NCBI RefSeq assembly: GCF_028682175.1
Contig: NZ_JANHKS010000025.1
Coordinates: 22,610 to 86,609 of the forward strand
Origin: Pseudomonas putida
GTDB taxonomy: Bacteria > Pseudomonadota > Gammaproteobacteria > Pseudomonadales > Pseudomonadaceae
Length of the DNA stretch: 64,000 bases
Direction: 5' to 3'
Shown here: in pieces, positions 17,237-25,787 of the stretch
Layout: each line of letters opens with the position of its first letter
How positions within the stretch are numbered: the first letter of the stretch is position 1
Translations under genes and position numbers: made by a program
Notes under the pieces: generated by a model
Seen by the model: only the letters and a program-made list of their open reading frames with translations
The model's database searches: none
What the model was told of the DNA's origin: nothing

Positions 17237-18127
17237 ATGTCACTGAAGCACTTTATCCAAATCACCAAACCGGGGATCATTTTCGGTAACGTGCTTTCGG
17301 TGGCAGGTGGCTTTTTCCTGGCGTCCAAGGGGCATGTCGATTTCGCCCTGTTCCTTGTAGCGATGATCGGTACTTCGTTGGTGGTCGCGTCCGGTTGTGT
17401 TTTCAACAACTGCATCGACCGCGACATCGACCTGAAGATGGAACGCACCAAGAATCGTGTGCTGGTCCAGGGCCTGGTTTCTCTGAAACTGGCCCTGGTC
17501 TACGCCACGGTGCTGGGCGTTGTCGGCGTCGGCCTGCTGTATTTCAAGGCCAACCCGCTGGCGGCGCTGTGTGCGGTGATCGGGTTCGTGATCTACGTGG
17601 GCTTCTACAGCCTGTACCTCAAGCGTAAATCCGTTCACGGCACGCTGGTCGGGAGTTTGTCTGGCGCGATGCCACCGGTCATCGGTTACGTCGCGGTCAG
17701 CAACACCTTCGACCTCGCGGCGCTGACCCTGCTGGTGATGTTCAGCCTCTGGCAGATGCCTCACTCGTACGCCATCGCGATCTTCCGCTTCAACGACTAC
17801 CTGGCTGCCTCGATTCCGGTCCTGCCGGTCAAGCGTGGTATCCGGGTCGCCAAGCTGCATATCCTGATCTACATCCTGGCGTTCCTGGTCGCGACCCTGA
17901 TGTTGACCTTCTGCGGTGCCGCAGGGCTCAACTACCTGGCCGTCGCCGCCGCCATGGGCATGTACTGGCTGTATATGGCCTGGTCAGGTTACAAAGCCAA
18001 AGATGACACCGTTTGGGCACGCAAGCTGTTCGTGTTCTCCATCTTCACCATCACGGCCTTGAGCGTGGCGATGTCGCTGGACTTTCAAGTCACCAAGGAG
18101 CTGCTGGTTACCTACGCCGCTCCCTGA
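17237..18127 (+). CDS. cyoE: Protohaem IX farnesyltransferase (haem O synthase)
   Basis: A 296-residue integral membrane prenyltransferase of the UbiA superfamily. It attaches farnesyl to protohaem to make haem O for the bo3 oxidase. The Asp-rich substrate motif is NNCIDRDIDLKMERTKNR near 55-72, and a second loop lies in YNDY-like FRFNDYLAAS. About nine membrane segments. GAGG lies before the ATG. Last gene of the operon; a strong terminator follows 20 nt after the stop. Confidence 0.96.
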   Translation: MSLKHFIQITKPGIIFGNVLSVAGGFFLASKGHVDFALFLVAMIGTSLVVASGCVFNNCIDRDIDLKMERTKNRVLVQGLVSLKLALVYATVLGVVGVGLLYFKANPLAALCAVIGFVIYVGFYSLYLKRKSVHGTLVGSLSGAMPPVIGYVAVSNTFDLAALTLLVMFSLWQMPHSYAIAIFRFNDYLAASIPVLPVKRGIRVAKLHILIYILAFLVATLMLTFCGAAGLNYLAVAAAMGMYWLYMAWSGYKAKDDTVWARKLFVFSIFTITALSVAMSLDFQVTKELLVTYAAP

Positions 18128-18147
18128 TTGCCTGAACTGAAACACCG

Positions 18148-18185
18148 AAAACCCCGCCGCTCGCGAGAGCTGCGGGGTTTTTTAT
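18148..18185 (+). terminator. Rho-independent terminator of cyoABCDE
   Basis: Arms AAACCCCGC and GCGGGGTTT enclose a 15-nt loop region and are followed by TTTTTATT. It is the only terminator visible after the oxidase genes. The remaining 190 bases before the next gene show no clear signal. Confidence 0.85.
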
Positions 18186-18374
18186 TGGACGTTGAATCGT
18201 GCAGCTCAGGCAGCAGGTACGAGTACTGTGTAGGAAAATTCCGTTTCAGAAGTCTTCAGGCTCTAATCAGCCCATGACAAAGGCCATCTCTTTGCCGCAT
18301 CATGTAACGGTTTTGTACAAGGATCGTGGTCAAAACGCCTCTGATCCAGTCGTAGCGATACAAATAACAGAATT

Positions 18375-19277
18375 ATGACTGACACTATCACGCCAGAAAT
18401 CCGGCCGGAAAACGACTCGATCCCGCTCGTGTCGATCATCGCCCCCTGCTACAACGCAGAGAAGTATCTGGACGTTGCGATGGCCAGCATCTTCGCCCAG
18501 GACTATCCGAACTTCGAAGTCATCATCGTCGATGACGGTTCGAGCGATAACAGCGTGGCGATGCTTAAGGCTCTGCAGGCCAAGTACGATTTTCAGCTCT
18601 ACTCCCAGGCCAACCAGGGCGTCAGCGCGGCACTGAACCACGGACTGCAACATGCCCGTGGCGAGTACGTCTGCACCCCGGATCTGGATGACATCATGCT
18701 GCCCGCATCGGTGCGCCTGCGCGCCGATTACCTCAACGAGCATCCGGAAGTCGGCTGCGTCGGCGCCCTGATCATCTACATGGATTCCGAGGGCAACGAC
18801 ACCAAGTCGCAGAAGCTGTCGAGTATCCAGAAACTGAGCTTCGACGAGATTCTGGGTGATGCCATCGTGGTTGGCGCGCCCGTGTCCCTGTATCGGATGG
18901 ACGCCCTGCGGACGGTGGGGTTCTACGACCCGGAGATCAAGGTCCAGGATTTCCAGATGACCCTCAAGATTGCCAGCAAGGGTTATCAGGTTCACGTGCT
19001 GCCCGTGAGCGTCACGCGCTATCGTCGCCACCCCAACAACCTGTCACGCCGCTACAAGGTGCTGCTCGATGCCGACATGCGCACCATAGCGCCCTACAGC
19101 ACTCACCCGGCGTACAATCGGGGTCTGACTGCCATCATCAACAAAGCGTTGAAGTACGCGGTGGTCAGCGACAAGAAATACGCCTGGACCCTGCTGCGCT
19201 CCATTCCGCTACGGCAGTTCAACAAGACCACATTTCGTCGCTTCAAGCGCCTTCTGCTGCATCGTCAGAGCAGCTGA
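18375..19277 (+). CDS. Family 2 glycosyltransferase
   Basis: A 300-residue cytoplasmic GT-A fold enzyme. The nucleotide-sugar site has VSIIAPCYNAEKYL near 17-30 and VDDGSSDNS near 52-60. The metal-binding DxD equivalent is DLDD in CTPDLDDIML near 100. A basic C-terminus (FRRFKRLLLHRQSS) could associate with the membrane. Donor and acceptor sugars are unknown. It is followed after 40 nt by a hexapeptide acetyltransferase, so the pair may decorate a surface polysaccharide or glycan. Confidence 0.88.
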   Translation: MTDTITPEIRPENDSIPLVSIIAPCYNAEKYLDVAMASIFAQDYPNFEVIIVDDGSSDNSVAMLKALQAKYDFQLYSQANQGVSAALNHGLQHARGEYVCTPDLDDIMLPASVRLRADYLNEHPEVGCVGALIIYMDSEGNDTKSQKLSSIQKLSFDEILGDAIVVGAPVSLYRMDALRTVGFYDPEIKVQDFQMTLKIASKGYQVHVLPVSVTRYRRHPNNLSRRYKVLLDADMRTIAPYSTHPAYNRGLTAIINKALKYAVVSDKKYAWTLLRSIPLRQFNKTTFRRFKRLLLHRQSS

Positions 19278-19317
19278 AAAGCCTCTGCCGCGTCTGCTTT
19301 TGTTCACGGATCCCTGC

Positions 19318-19941
19318 ATGAAATTCCTCGAACTGCTGAAAACCCGCAAGACCAGAAAGCACCTGCGCAGCCTGGACAAACTCGAACGCGCCCCGGAAAA
19401 GATCCGCCTGCGCTATCCGCACTACGTGGTCGGCACCGGGACCTATGGCATCCCTGAAGTGTTCGAGTTCGGCGATGACACCATCTTGCGGATCGGTTCC
19501 TACAGCTCAATCGCGGCAGGCGTAAAAGTCCTGCTGGGCGGCGAGCACCGCACCGACTGGCTGACCACCTACCCATTCCCGGCCATGATGAAGGGCCTGG
19601 AAGACATCAAGGACTACGCCCCCAGCAAGGGTGATGTGGTCATCGGCAGCGACTGCTGGATCTGCGCCGACGCGATGATCCTCTCGGGCGTGACCGTGGG
19701 CCATGGCGCCATCGTCGCCGCCGGTGCCGTAGTCACCCGTGACGTGCCGCCGTTCGCGGTAGTGGGTGGCAACCCGTGCAAATTCATTCGCTGGCGTTTT
19801 GACGAGGCGGTTCGTGAGCAACTGCTCGCCTCGGCCTGGTGGGACTGGCCCATGGACGAGGTCAAAAGCGTGGCCCGCATGCTGTCGGGGTCGGACCTTG
19901 AAGCATTTCTTGAATACGCACGCTCGCGCAAAGTCGCGTGA
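19318..19941 (+). CDS. CatB-like hexapeptide O-acetyltransferase
   Basis: A 207-residue left-handed beta-helix acetyltransferase of the CatB/xenobiotic acetyltransferase group. The repeats run from LRIGSYSSIAAGVKVLLGGEH to VTVGHGAIVAAGAVVTRDVPP, with the catalytic His expected in GGEHRTDW. The typical ending is VVGGNPCKFIRWRF. ATG 19318 is preferred to an upstream TTG. It is adjacent to a glycosyltransferase, so acetylation of a sugar is likelier than antibiotic resistance (inference). Confidence 0.86.
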   Translation: MKFLELLKTRKTRKHLRSLDKLERAPEKIRLRYPHYVVGTGTYGIPEVFEFGDDTILRIGSYSSIAAGVKVLLGGEHRTDWLTTYPFPAMMKGLEDIKDYAPSKGDVVIGSDCWICADAMILSGVTVGHGAIVAAGAVVTRDVPPFAVVGGNPCKFIRWRFDEAVREQLLASAWWDWPMDEVKSVARMLSGSDLEAFLEYARSRKVA

Positions 19942-19961
19942 GGTCGTGCTGACCACACCCG

Positions 19962-20159
19962 TCCCGTAGCAGTCCGGCTTGCCGGCGTCGGCGATCTCGA
20001 GGGTGCCGTCGCGGGCAAGCGCGCTCCTACGGGATGAGGGGTAACGACGATCGTCGCTTAAGGAGGTTTTGTGGGAGCGGGCTTGCCCGCGAATGCGGTG
20101 GGTCAGTCACCCTCTATGCGTCAGGGCTGACGCGATCGCGGGCAAGCCCGCTCCCACAG
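19962..20159. repeat. Chimeric REPIN followed by a second REPIN
   Basis: At 19962-20033 the left arm belongs to the GTAGCAGTCCGGCTTGCCGG group but the right arm to the GCGGGCAAGCGCGCTCCTAC group, so the two halves differ. At 20070-20159 a regular inverted pair of a third group (TGTGGGAGCGGGCTTGCCCG) follows. Both lie between convergent genes and could stop transcription from each side. Confidence 0.85.
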
Positions 20160-20211
20160 AGTTGTACTGGCGCATCGGCTGCATGAGCATGCGTGACGTC
20201 AAACTTGACGG

Positions 20212-21174
20212 TCAAAGCGTCGGGGCGTCTTTCGCGGGCCCCAGCACAATCGCCAGGTGCCGCAAGTCCTCGATCTCCACGCTCAGGCTCTTGCCCGACG
20301 GGCTCGCAGCCAGCGTGCCCAGCGCGAAGAGGGTAAAGAACTTCACCTCGTCGGCATGGCTCAGCAACTCGGCGATGTAGCGGCTGGAACGATAGGCCTG
20401 CATCTGCGCAGGCGAGACATACAGCGTCACCCGCTTGCCCTGCAGCCGGTCAAAGAACGTGAACCTGAACCCGGTCCCGAAGCGCTCCACCAGCCCGCCA
20501 CCATACAGCACGCGTCGCTCGTCACCGACCTGCGCGTACTTGATGTGGCGAAAGTACGAGCGCAACGTCACCTCGCCCTGGCCCGGAACACGCAGCGTCA
20601 GAAGGGCAAATTCCTCTTTGCTCAGCTCGGCCTGGGCCTGGCGGAAACTGTCCACCAGCCGCTCCAGATTGCTGGTGCGGGTTTCCTTGGGCTGATTGCG
20701 CTTGGGTGTGTCAGGAACAGGCGTTGGTTGCGCAGGTTCTTCTGCCTGGGGGATGTCAGGCTTGTCTGTGTCAGGCGCCGGTTTCACCCGTTCCTTGAGG
20801 GATGGATCGAACACATCGATGTAGTCATCCAGCTTGCGCCTGGCCTTGCGCAGCGCACTTTCTGACTCCGTTTCTTCGGCAGGCGGCGCGTCCTGGGGGG
20901 TGTCGTCGACCCACTCGCAATCGGCGTGGTGTTCGTAATTGGGATTGGCGCGAAAGTGCGCAGCGACAAACGCCGGGTTTTCCTGCGGCTTGACGTCATA
21001 CCGTACGCCGGTGACCTTCACCCCCAGCGCCCGGCAGGCCTCGGAGGAACACAGGAAGCTGAAGCGCGCCCGCGGCGGCTCCTGGGAAAAGTATTCACGC
21101 CGCGCCGCAACGATCGACAGTTCCTGCTGCAGTTCGACACAAAACGCGCGAGTGATGCTCTTGCTGGTCTTCAT
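20212..21174 (-). CDS. Unknown protein with CoiA-like metal-site pattern
   Basis: A 320-residue soluble protein. The N-terminal 90 residues show a possible metal site: C42 and C47 (FLCSSEAC), H73 (AAHF), H82-H83 and C86 (EHHADCEW). This spacing recalls the N-terminal zinc region of CoiA-like proteins. A charged, Pro-rich linker (105-165) leads to a C-terminal domain (170-320) that I do not recognise (VPGQGEVTLRSYFRHIKYA, YVSPAQMQAYRSSRY). No secretion signal. It is flanked by repeats and stands alone. Function unknown; a nucleic-acid role is only a guess. Confidence 0.7.
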   Translation of the reverse strand: MKTSKSITRAFCVELQQELSIVAARREYFSQEPPRARFSFLCSSEACRALGVKVTGVRYDVKPQENPAFVAAHFRANPNYEHHADCEWVDDTPQDAPPAEETESESALRKARRKLDDYIDVFDPSLKERVKPAPDTDKPDIPQAEEPAQPTPVPDTPKRNQPKETRTSNLERLVDSFRQAQAELSKEEFALLTLRVPGQGEVTLRSYFRHIKYAQVGDERRVLYGGGLVERFGTGFRFTFFDRLQGKRVTLYVSPAQMQAYRSSRYIAELLSHADEVKFFTLFALGTLAASPSGKSLSVEIEDLRHLAIVLGPAKDAPTL

Positions 21175-21257
21175 GAAAGCGGCCGGTTCCTTTGCCCAGG
21201 TGACATAAGGGCATGATGCGTAATCGCCATGAACCGGGCAATGGCTTGTGACCGCTT

Positions 21258-21284
21258 TTGCAGGAGCAAGCTCACTCCTACAGG
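21258..21284. repeat. Single REP sequence
   Basis: One half-site of the GAGCAAGCTCACTCCTACAGG group, without an inverted partner. It lies just beyond the stop codon of the PheC-like gene. Confidence 0.75.
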
Positions 21285-21288
21285 CTTG

Positions 21289-22077
21289 TCATTGGCCCGG
21301 GACCGCCAGCCATTCGCCGACCACTTTCTGATAGGTACCGGTGGCCTTGGCCAGATGCAGCCATTGATCGACGTAGGCCTTCCAGCTCACATCGTCGCGA
21401 GGGAGCAGGTAGGCCTTTTCGCCGTACTGCATGTAGCGTGACGGGTTGACTGTGCACAGCCCGCGCAGGCGTTTCTGCTGGTACAGGGCTTCGGACGCAT
21501 CGGTAATCATCACGTCTGCCTGCTTGTCCAGCAATTGCTGAAAGATGGTCTTGTTGTCGTGAAAGGCCAGCTTCGCGTTGGGCAGAAACGCCCGGGCGAA
21601 CGCCTCGTTGGTGCCGCCCTGAGGTTCGATCAGACGGACGTCGGGCTGATTGATCTGCGCAACGGTCTGGTATTTGGCCTCATCCTCGCACCGTACCAGC
21701 GGCACCTTGCCGTCGATATCCAGCGTGTCGCTGAAAAACGCCTTCTTCTGCCGTTCCAGCGTCACTGAAATCCCGCCCACCGCGATGTCGCACTTGCCCG
21801 CGGTGAAGTCCGTCATCAGCGTCTTCCAGGTGGTCGGCACCCACTCGACCTGCGCCCCGAGGCTCTGCGCCAGCGACTGCGCCAATTCGATGTCGATGCC
21901 CTCGTAGCCACCGTCCGGTCTGTGGAAGGTATACGGCTTGTAATCCCCGGTGGTGCAGACCGAAAGCTTGCCACTTTGCTGCACCGAATCCAGACGCGAA
22001 ACCGCCTCGCCCGCCTGCGCCTGCGCCATCCCGAGCAGGCTAACCAGCAGGGTGGCAGTGATGTTTTTATTGTTCAT
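21289..22077 (-). CDS. Periplasmic PheC-like protein (cyclohexadienyl dehydratase / solute-binding fold)
   Basis: A 262-residue exported protein with signal peptide cleaved near AQA (22). It closely follows P. aeruginosa PheC as I remember it: TTGDYKPYTF, the pattern GGYEGIDIELAQSL, GISVTLERQKKAFFS, the active-site loop GGTNEAFARAF, TIFQQLLDKQADVMITDA and EKAYLLPRDD. PheC converts prephenate or arogenate to phenylpyruvate or phenylalanine in the periplasm. No ABC permease or ATPase gene is adjacent, which favours the enzyme role, but an amino-acid binding protein remains possible. Confidence 0.75.
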   Translation of the reverse strand: MNNKNITATLLVSLLGMAQAQAGEAVSRLDSVQQSGKLSVCTTGDYKPYTFHRPDGGYEGIDIELAQSLAQSLGAQVEWVPTTWKTLMTDFTAGKCDIAVGGISVTLERQKKAFFSDTLDIDGKVPLVRCEDEAKYQTVAQINQPDVRLIEPQGGTNEAFARAFLPNAKLAFHDNKTIFQQLLDKQADVMITDASEALYQQKRLRGLCTVNPSRYMQYGEKAYLLPRDDVSWKAYVDQWLHLAKATGTYQKVVGEWLAVPGQ

Positions 22078-22183
22078 GTGATCGATCCCTGTGAGGTGAC
22101 ATCCGGGGTGTTGTTATAGAGGTGGGGGACAGGGATGGGAAGCGTCAACCTGCCACAAGATAGTCCCAACACCAGGGACTGAT

Positions 22184-22774
22184 CTACTTACTGGGTGCCC
22201 GAGCCGCCCGGACCTTCGCCCGATGATGCCGCACCAGCGCGACCACTGCCGCAATCACCACCACGCCGATGAAGATCGGCAGGCGGTAGGGTTTGAGGTT
22301 GCCCAGCAGGTTCTGCAGCGCTTCGCCGGCCCAGTATCCGGCCATGACGAAGAGGGTGGCCCATACGGCGGCGCCGAGCAGGTTGATCGCGGAAAAACGG
22401 ATCGGTGACAGGCGACTGGCGCCGATCACCAACGGGCCGATCAGGCGCATGCCATAGAGAAATCGCACCGAGAACACCGAGGCCATGGGGTAACGTTCGA
22501 TCAGCCCTGACACTCGGTCAATGGTGGCTTGCTGGCGATGCAGGCGAGGCAGGATGCGCGGCCCGAAGTAGCGACCGGTCCAGAACAGGATCTGGTCGCC
22601 GAGCATGCCGCCCAGGGTGGCGATCAGGATCACATCGACAAGACGCAGGGATGTCTGGTGCGCAGCAAGCCCGCCCAAAATCAGAATGGTTTCGCCTTCA
22701 AGCAGGCAGCCGATGAACACGGCCCAATAGCCGTAGTTGACGAGCAGCGCGTTGATGTCGACATGTTCGAACAT
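22184..22774 (-). CDS. DedA-family inner-membrane protein
   Basis: A 196-residue protein of the SNARE-associated/DedA family, implicated in lipid carrier flipping and envelope homeostasis. The N-terminal motif is YGYWAVFIGCLLEGETILILGG. FWTGRYFGPRILPR and the conserved FLYGMRLIGPLVIGASRLSP carry the family's functional acidic and arginine residues. About five membrane segments and a basic C-terminal tail. ATG 22774 is chosen because the upstream extension is neither conserved-looking nor hydrophobic. Confidence 0.9.
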   Translation of the reverse strand: MFEHVDINALLVNYGYWAVFIGCLLEGETILILGGLAAHQTSLRLVDVILIATLGGMLGDQILFWTGRYFGPRILPRLHRQQATIDRVSGLIERYPMASVFSVRFLYGMRLIGPLVIGASRLSPIRFSAINLLGAAVWATLFVMAGYWAGEALQNLLGNLKPYRLPIFIGVVVIAAVVALVRHHRAKVRAARAPSK

Positions 22775-22882
22775 GGGGGAAAGCGGCCTCAAGGCAGGGA
22801 CCTGCCGCAACGGGCGGAAGGTTTGCCGTTCGACCTGATCGGTTCGTCAACAGTTCTATCGCGTTTTCTGCCCCGAAGCCGC

Positions 22883-23587
22883 TCACTCGCTGTATTCGGC
22901 TTCCAGTGCCGCGAGATCTTTCTCTATCACCTTCATCAACATTTCCCACTCGCCCTGGGTACGTTTCATCGCCTCACCTTCGCGGGAGTAGAGAAAATCG
23001 ATGACGTTCGCGGTTTCCTTGGCCTTGGTGGTCGGGCGGAAGGCGTCCATGCTCAGCACCCGCGCCAGCATGTCCAGCTCGGTGGCGTGGTTGACCCACT
23101 GCCAATTGTCCTTGATCACCAGCTTGTCGATGAGAATGCATTGCTTCTTGAAGCTGCGCAGACTGGCGCCAAAGGGGCTGGCGGCCAGTAGCGAGGTGAT
23201 GCGCGAACCTTCGTTGTTGGCCTTGTCCACCGCATTGGGGCCAAAGAACCACTCGTTGAAGCTCAGTTCGATCTCACGAAAGGCGACATTGGCATCCCAG
23301 ATGATGCCCAGCGCCTTGTTGTGGATCATCTCGTTCTTCCAGGCGCGATAGGCCTTGAATGCAAGGCCCACCAGGCCTATGGCTGCCAGCGCCTGCACCA
23401 GGGCCGAACAGGAATTGATGACGTCGTACGCGCGGGCCGAACCTGAGACGCCAGCGCCCGTGTAGGACTCGTAGAAGACAGCCCCGGTCATTGCCGCGAG
23501 GGCAAAGAGGGCACAGTAGAAACCGAATGCATAGGGATCTTTCATTGTTGTTTTTATCCGATCAGCGAGGTTAAACGTATGGTCCAT
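22883..23587 (-). CDS. Unknown membrane-anchored protein
   Basis: A 234-residue protein with two membrane segments near the N-terminus (FGFYCALFALAAMTGAVFY and SALVQALAAIGLVGLAF). A mostly helical, charged cytoplasmic region follows (residues 85-234) with no recognised motif. The design resembles small two-helix sensors or phage-defence-like membrane proteins, but nothing specific supports that. Start is ambiguous (23587 or 23545); neither has a good ribosome site. It stands alone between dedA and a REPIN. Confidence 0.6.
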   Translation of the reverse strand: MDHTFNLADRIKTTMKDPYAFGFYCALFALAAMTGAVFYESYTGAGVSGSARAYDVINSCSALVQALAAIGLVGLAFKAYRAWKNEMIHNKALGIIWDANVAFREIELSFNEWFFGPNAVDKANNEGSRITSLLAASPFGASLRSFKKQCILIDKLVIKDNWQWVNHATELDMLARVLSMDAFRPTTKAKETANVIDFLYSREGEAMKRTQGEWEMLMKVIEKDLAALEAEYSE

Positions 23588-23679
23588 TTCGCTCTGGATC
23601 AGTCATTTTTCAGGCTAGTTGAGAACTGGGGATTTGCAGGAAGGGTGACGAAATGAATTCTTACAGATCCACTCGCTTC

Positions 23680-23766
23680 TCGTAGCAGTCCGGCTTGCCG
23701 GCGAGGCGATCCTCAGATATTCGGCGCCTTGAAAGACGACACGCCGGCAAGCCGGACCGCTACGGG
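23680..23766. repeat. Inverted REP pair overlapping the end of a gene
   Basis: Two REPs of the GTAGCAGTCCGGCTTGCCGG group in inverted orientation. The right arm runs into the LysR gene and its GCTACGGG provides the TAG stop codon of that gene on the minus strand (23760-23762). Confidence 0.85.
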
Positions 23767-24680
23767 TTGCGGCGATGCGGGAACAGTCGGGTGTCAGCAA
23801 GACAGTCCTTCAAGTGGTCGTAGACCAGTCGCACACGTGGAGGTACCGGGCCTGACTGGGTGCGGTAAATAATCAGGTCCGTGGAGGGCGGCGCGCAGTC
23901 GGCCAGCACTTCGATCAGCCGTCCCTCGCTCAAATGCGGTTCGGCCAGATAATGCGGCATCTGTGCAAAAGCCAGCCCGCCTAGGACGAATTCAAGCTCC
24001 GTTTCCGGATCGTCGCAGCTGAACGCGGGGGAGGGCGGCAGGTAGTCCTGACCCTGGGCAAAAAACCACGGCCATGGCCGACCATGATTGCGGTCGATCA
24101 ACAACGACATGGGCAAGGCTTTCAGATCCTCGATGCTGGTGGGCGACCCCACCCTCTCGATCAGCGAAGGCGCCGCGACGACTTTCAATGGCACCTGCGC
24201 CACCGCCCGCGCGATGTAGCGCCGGTCCCGCACTGCACCGACCCGGATGCCGATGTCGATACGCGACGCCACCGCATCGGTCAGTTGGTCCTCAAGGCTC
24301 AACTCGATTCGCAGCCCAGGATGCTGCTCCATCAGCGGCCCGAGAAACCCCGGCAGGTACAGCTTGCCGATGGCATGGGGTGCAGTAATGCCTACCCGCC
24401 CCGTGATTTCGGCACTCCGGGATTTGCTGTGGGCCACGAACAGCTGATCGAACCGGTTCAGCGTCTCCCGCGCCTGCTGGGCGATCTCCCTGCCGAACGC
24501 AGTGACATGAGCCTGGCGCGTGCTGCGATGAAACAACGGCTCGGCGAAGGTTCGTTCCAGTTCCTTGATCGCCCGCGTCACCTTCTGCGGCGACGTCCCG
24601 AGGCGATGGGCCGCCTCGCGAAAGCTTGGCGCATCCACTGCTACCAAAAATACCCGCAGCATCTCCATGCGATTGAGCAT
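23760..24680 (-). CDS. LysR-family transcriptional regulator
   Basis: A 306-residue regulator. The winged HTH is at residues 5-65 (MEMLRVFLVAVDAPSFREAAHRLGTS read in two parts, then VTRAIKELE). The effector domain starts near ITGRVGITAPHAIGK. It is divergent from the SDR gene and probably controls it. ATG 24680 is chosen; the longer frame from 24731 would cover the operator-like repeats. The C-terminal end is formed by a REP sequence, which may have replaced the original last residues. Confidence 0.9.
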   Translation of the reverse strand: MLNRMEMLRVFLVAVDAPSFREAAHRLGTSPQKVTRAIKELERTFAEPLFHRSTRQAHVTAFGREIAQQARETLNRFDQLFVAHSKSRSAEITGRVGITAPHAIGKLYLPGFLGPLMEQHPGLRIELSLEDQLTDAVASRIDIGIRVGAVRDRRYIARAVAQVPLKVVAAPSLIERVGSPTSIEDLKALPMSLLIDRNHGRPWPWFFAQGQDYLPPSPAFSCDDPETELEFVLGGLAFAQMPHYLAEPHLSEGRLIEVLADCAPPSTDLIIYRTQSGPVPPRVRLVYDHLKDCLADTRLFPHRRNP

Positions 24681-24692
24681 TGCACGCCTCGT

Positions 24693-24739
24693 ATTCCAGA
24701 AAGTGGAATTCTCAAATCCTAACTCTTCCATTTTCTGGA
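24693..24739. promoter_or_regulatory. Two operator-like inverted repeats between LysR and SDR genes
   Basis: ATTCCA-N5-TGGAAT at 24693-24709 and TCCA-N5-TGGA at 24727-24739 share the same core and spacing, with centres 32 bp apart (three helical turns). Such paired sites suit LysR tetramer binding and control of both divergent genes. Confidence 0.6.
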
Positions 24740-24798
24740 TCGGATATCCACTGCAAACTTCATCTCAAGCACTTCCCACTCGCTTGAGGAGATTCAAA

Positions 24799-25542
24799 AT
24801 GAGCAATGGCATTCAAAACAAGGTTGTTGTCATCACTGGCGCCAGCAGCGGTCTGGGCGAAGCCACCGCCCGCCACCTGGCCCGCCTGGGCGCCAAGGTT
24901 GTCCTGGCTGCGCGCCGTCAGGAACGCATGGACGTGATCGTCAGCGAGATCAAGGCAGCCGGCGGCCAGGCCTCGGCCTACACCGTCGACGTCACCCGCC
25001 GCGAAGACCTCAGCACCCTGATCGAAAACGCCGTGCGCGACTTCGGCAAGGTCGATGTCATGATCAACAACGCCGGCTTCATGGCCATCGCCCCCATCTC
25101 CGAACTGCGCGTCGAAGAATGGGATCGCATGATCGACATCAATATCAAGGGCGTGCTCTACGGCGTGGCTGCCGCGCTGCCCAAGTTTGAAGCCCAGGGC
25201 TTCGGCCACTTCATCAACATCTCGTCGGTGGCCGGCATCAAGGTCTTCAGCCCCGGCGGCTCGGTCTACAGCGGCACCAAATATGCGGTGCGCGCCATCT
25301 CCGACGGCCTGCGCCACGAAGTCGGCGGCAAGATCCGCACCACCACCATCGAGCCAGGTGCCGTTGAATCCGAACTCAAACTCGGCAGCGGCCACCAGCC
25401 AAGCGCTGACGTGGTGAACGAGTTCTACAAAATGGCCATCCCGGCCGAGTCCGTCGCACGAGCGATCGCCTACGCCATCGAACAGCCGGGGGATGTGGAC
25501 ATCAACGAAATCGTGTTGCGGCCGACTGCGCAGGATTTCTGA
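24799..25542 (+). CDS. Short-chain dehydrogenase/reductase
   Basis: A 247-residue classical SDR. The NAD(P) motif is TGASSGLGEATARHL near 12-26, with the structural NNAGF near 88. The catalytic residues are Ser in INISSVAG and Tyr/Lys in YSGTKYA near 155-160. An arginine pair after strand 2 (AARRQER) suggests NADP(H). AGGAG lies 9 nt before the ATG. Substrate unknown. It is divergent from the LysR regulator. Confidence 0.92.
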   Translation: MSNGIQNKVVVITGASSGLGEATARHLARLGAKVVLAARRQERMDVIVSEIKAAGGQASAYTVDVTRREDLSTLIENAVRDFGKVDVMINNAGFMAIAPISELRVEEWDRMIDINIKGVLYGVAAALPKFEAQGFGHFINISSVAGIKVFSPGGSVYSGTKYAVRAISDGLRHEVGGKIRTTTIEPGAVESELKLGSGHQPSADVVNEFYKMAIPAESVARAIAYAIEQPGDVDINEIVLRPTAQDF

Positions 25543-25546
25543 TCAG

Positions 25547-25787
25547 CGCAGCGCTTGCCGGCGAGGCGTCCTCACCATCGGCTCGCCGGCAAGCCGGACT
25601 GCTACGGTTCTGCGGCGCAACACACACCGCAATCACCCCCCAATCCCGTAGCAGTCCGGCTCGCCGGCGTCAGCGATCTCAAGGCCGCCCCCGCCGGCAA
25701 GCCGTGCTGCTACGGTTCCGCGGCGGAACACAAACCGCAAGCACACCCCGATCCCGTAGCAGCACGGCTTGCCGGCGGGGGCGATTT
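25547..25787. repeat. Degenerate tandem array of REP pairs
   Basis: REP-like arms at 25550-25607, 25645-25715 and 25752-25783 are joined by a repeated linker (CGGCGCAACACACACCGCAA and CGGCGGAACACAAACCGCAA). The repeat unit is about 107 bp. Nothing else is recognisable between the SDR gene and the terminator of tRNA-Leu. Confidence 0.75.

Noticed and set aside
20069..20380. 103-codon open frame across REP sequences
   Set aside because: Starts in a REPIN and continues antisense to the unknown protein at 20212-21174.
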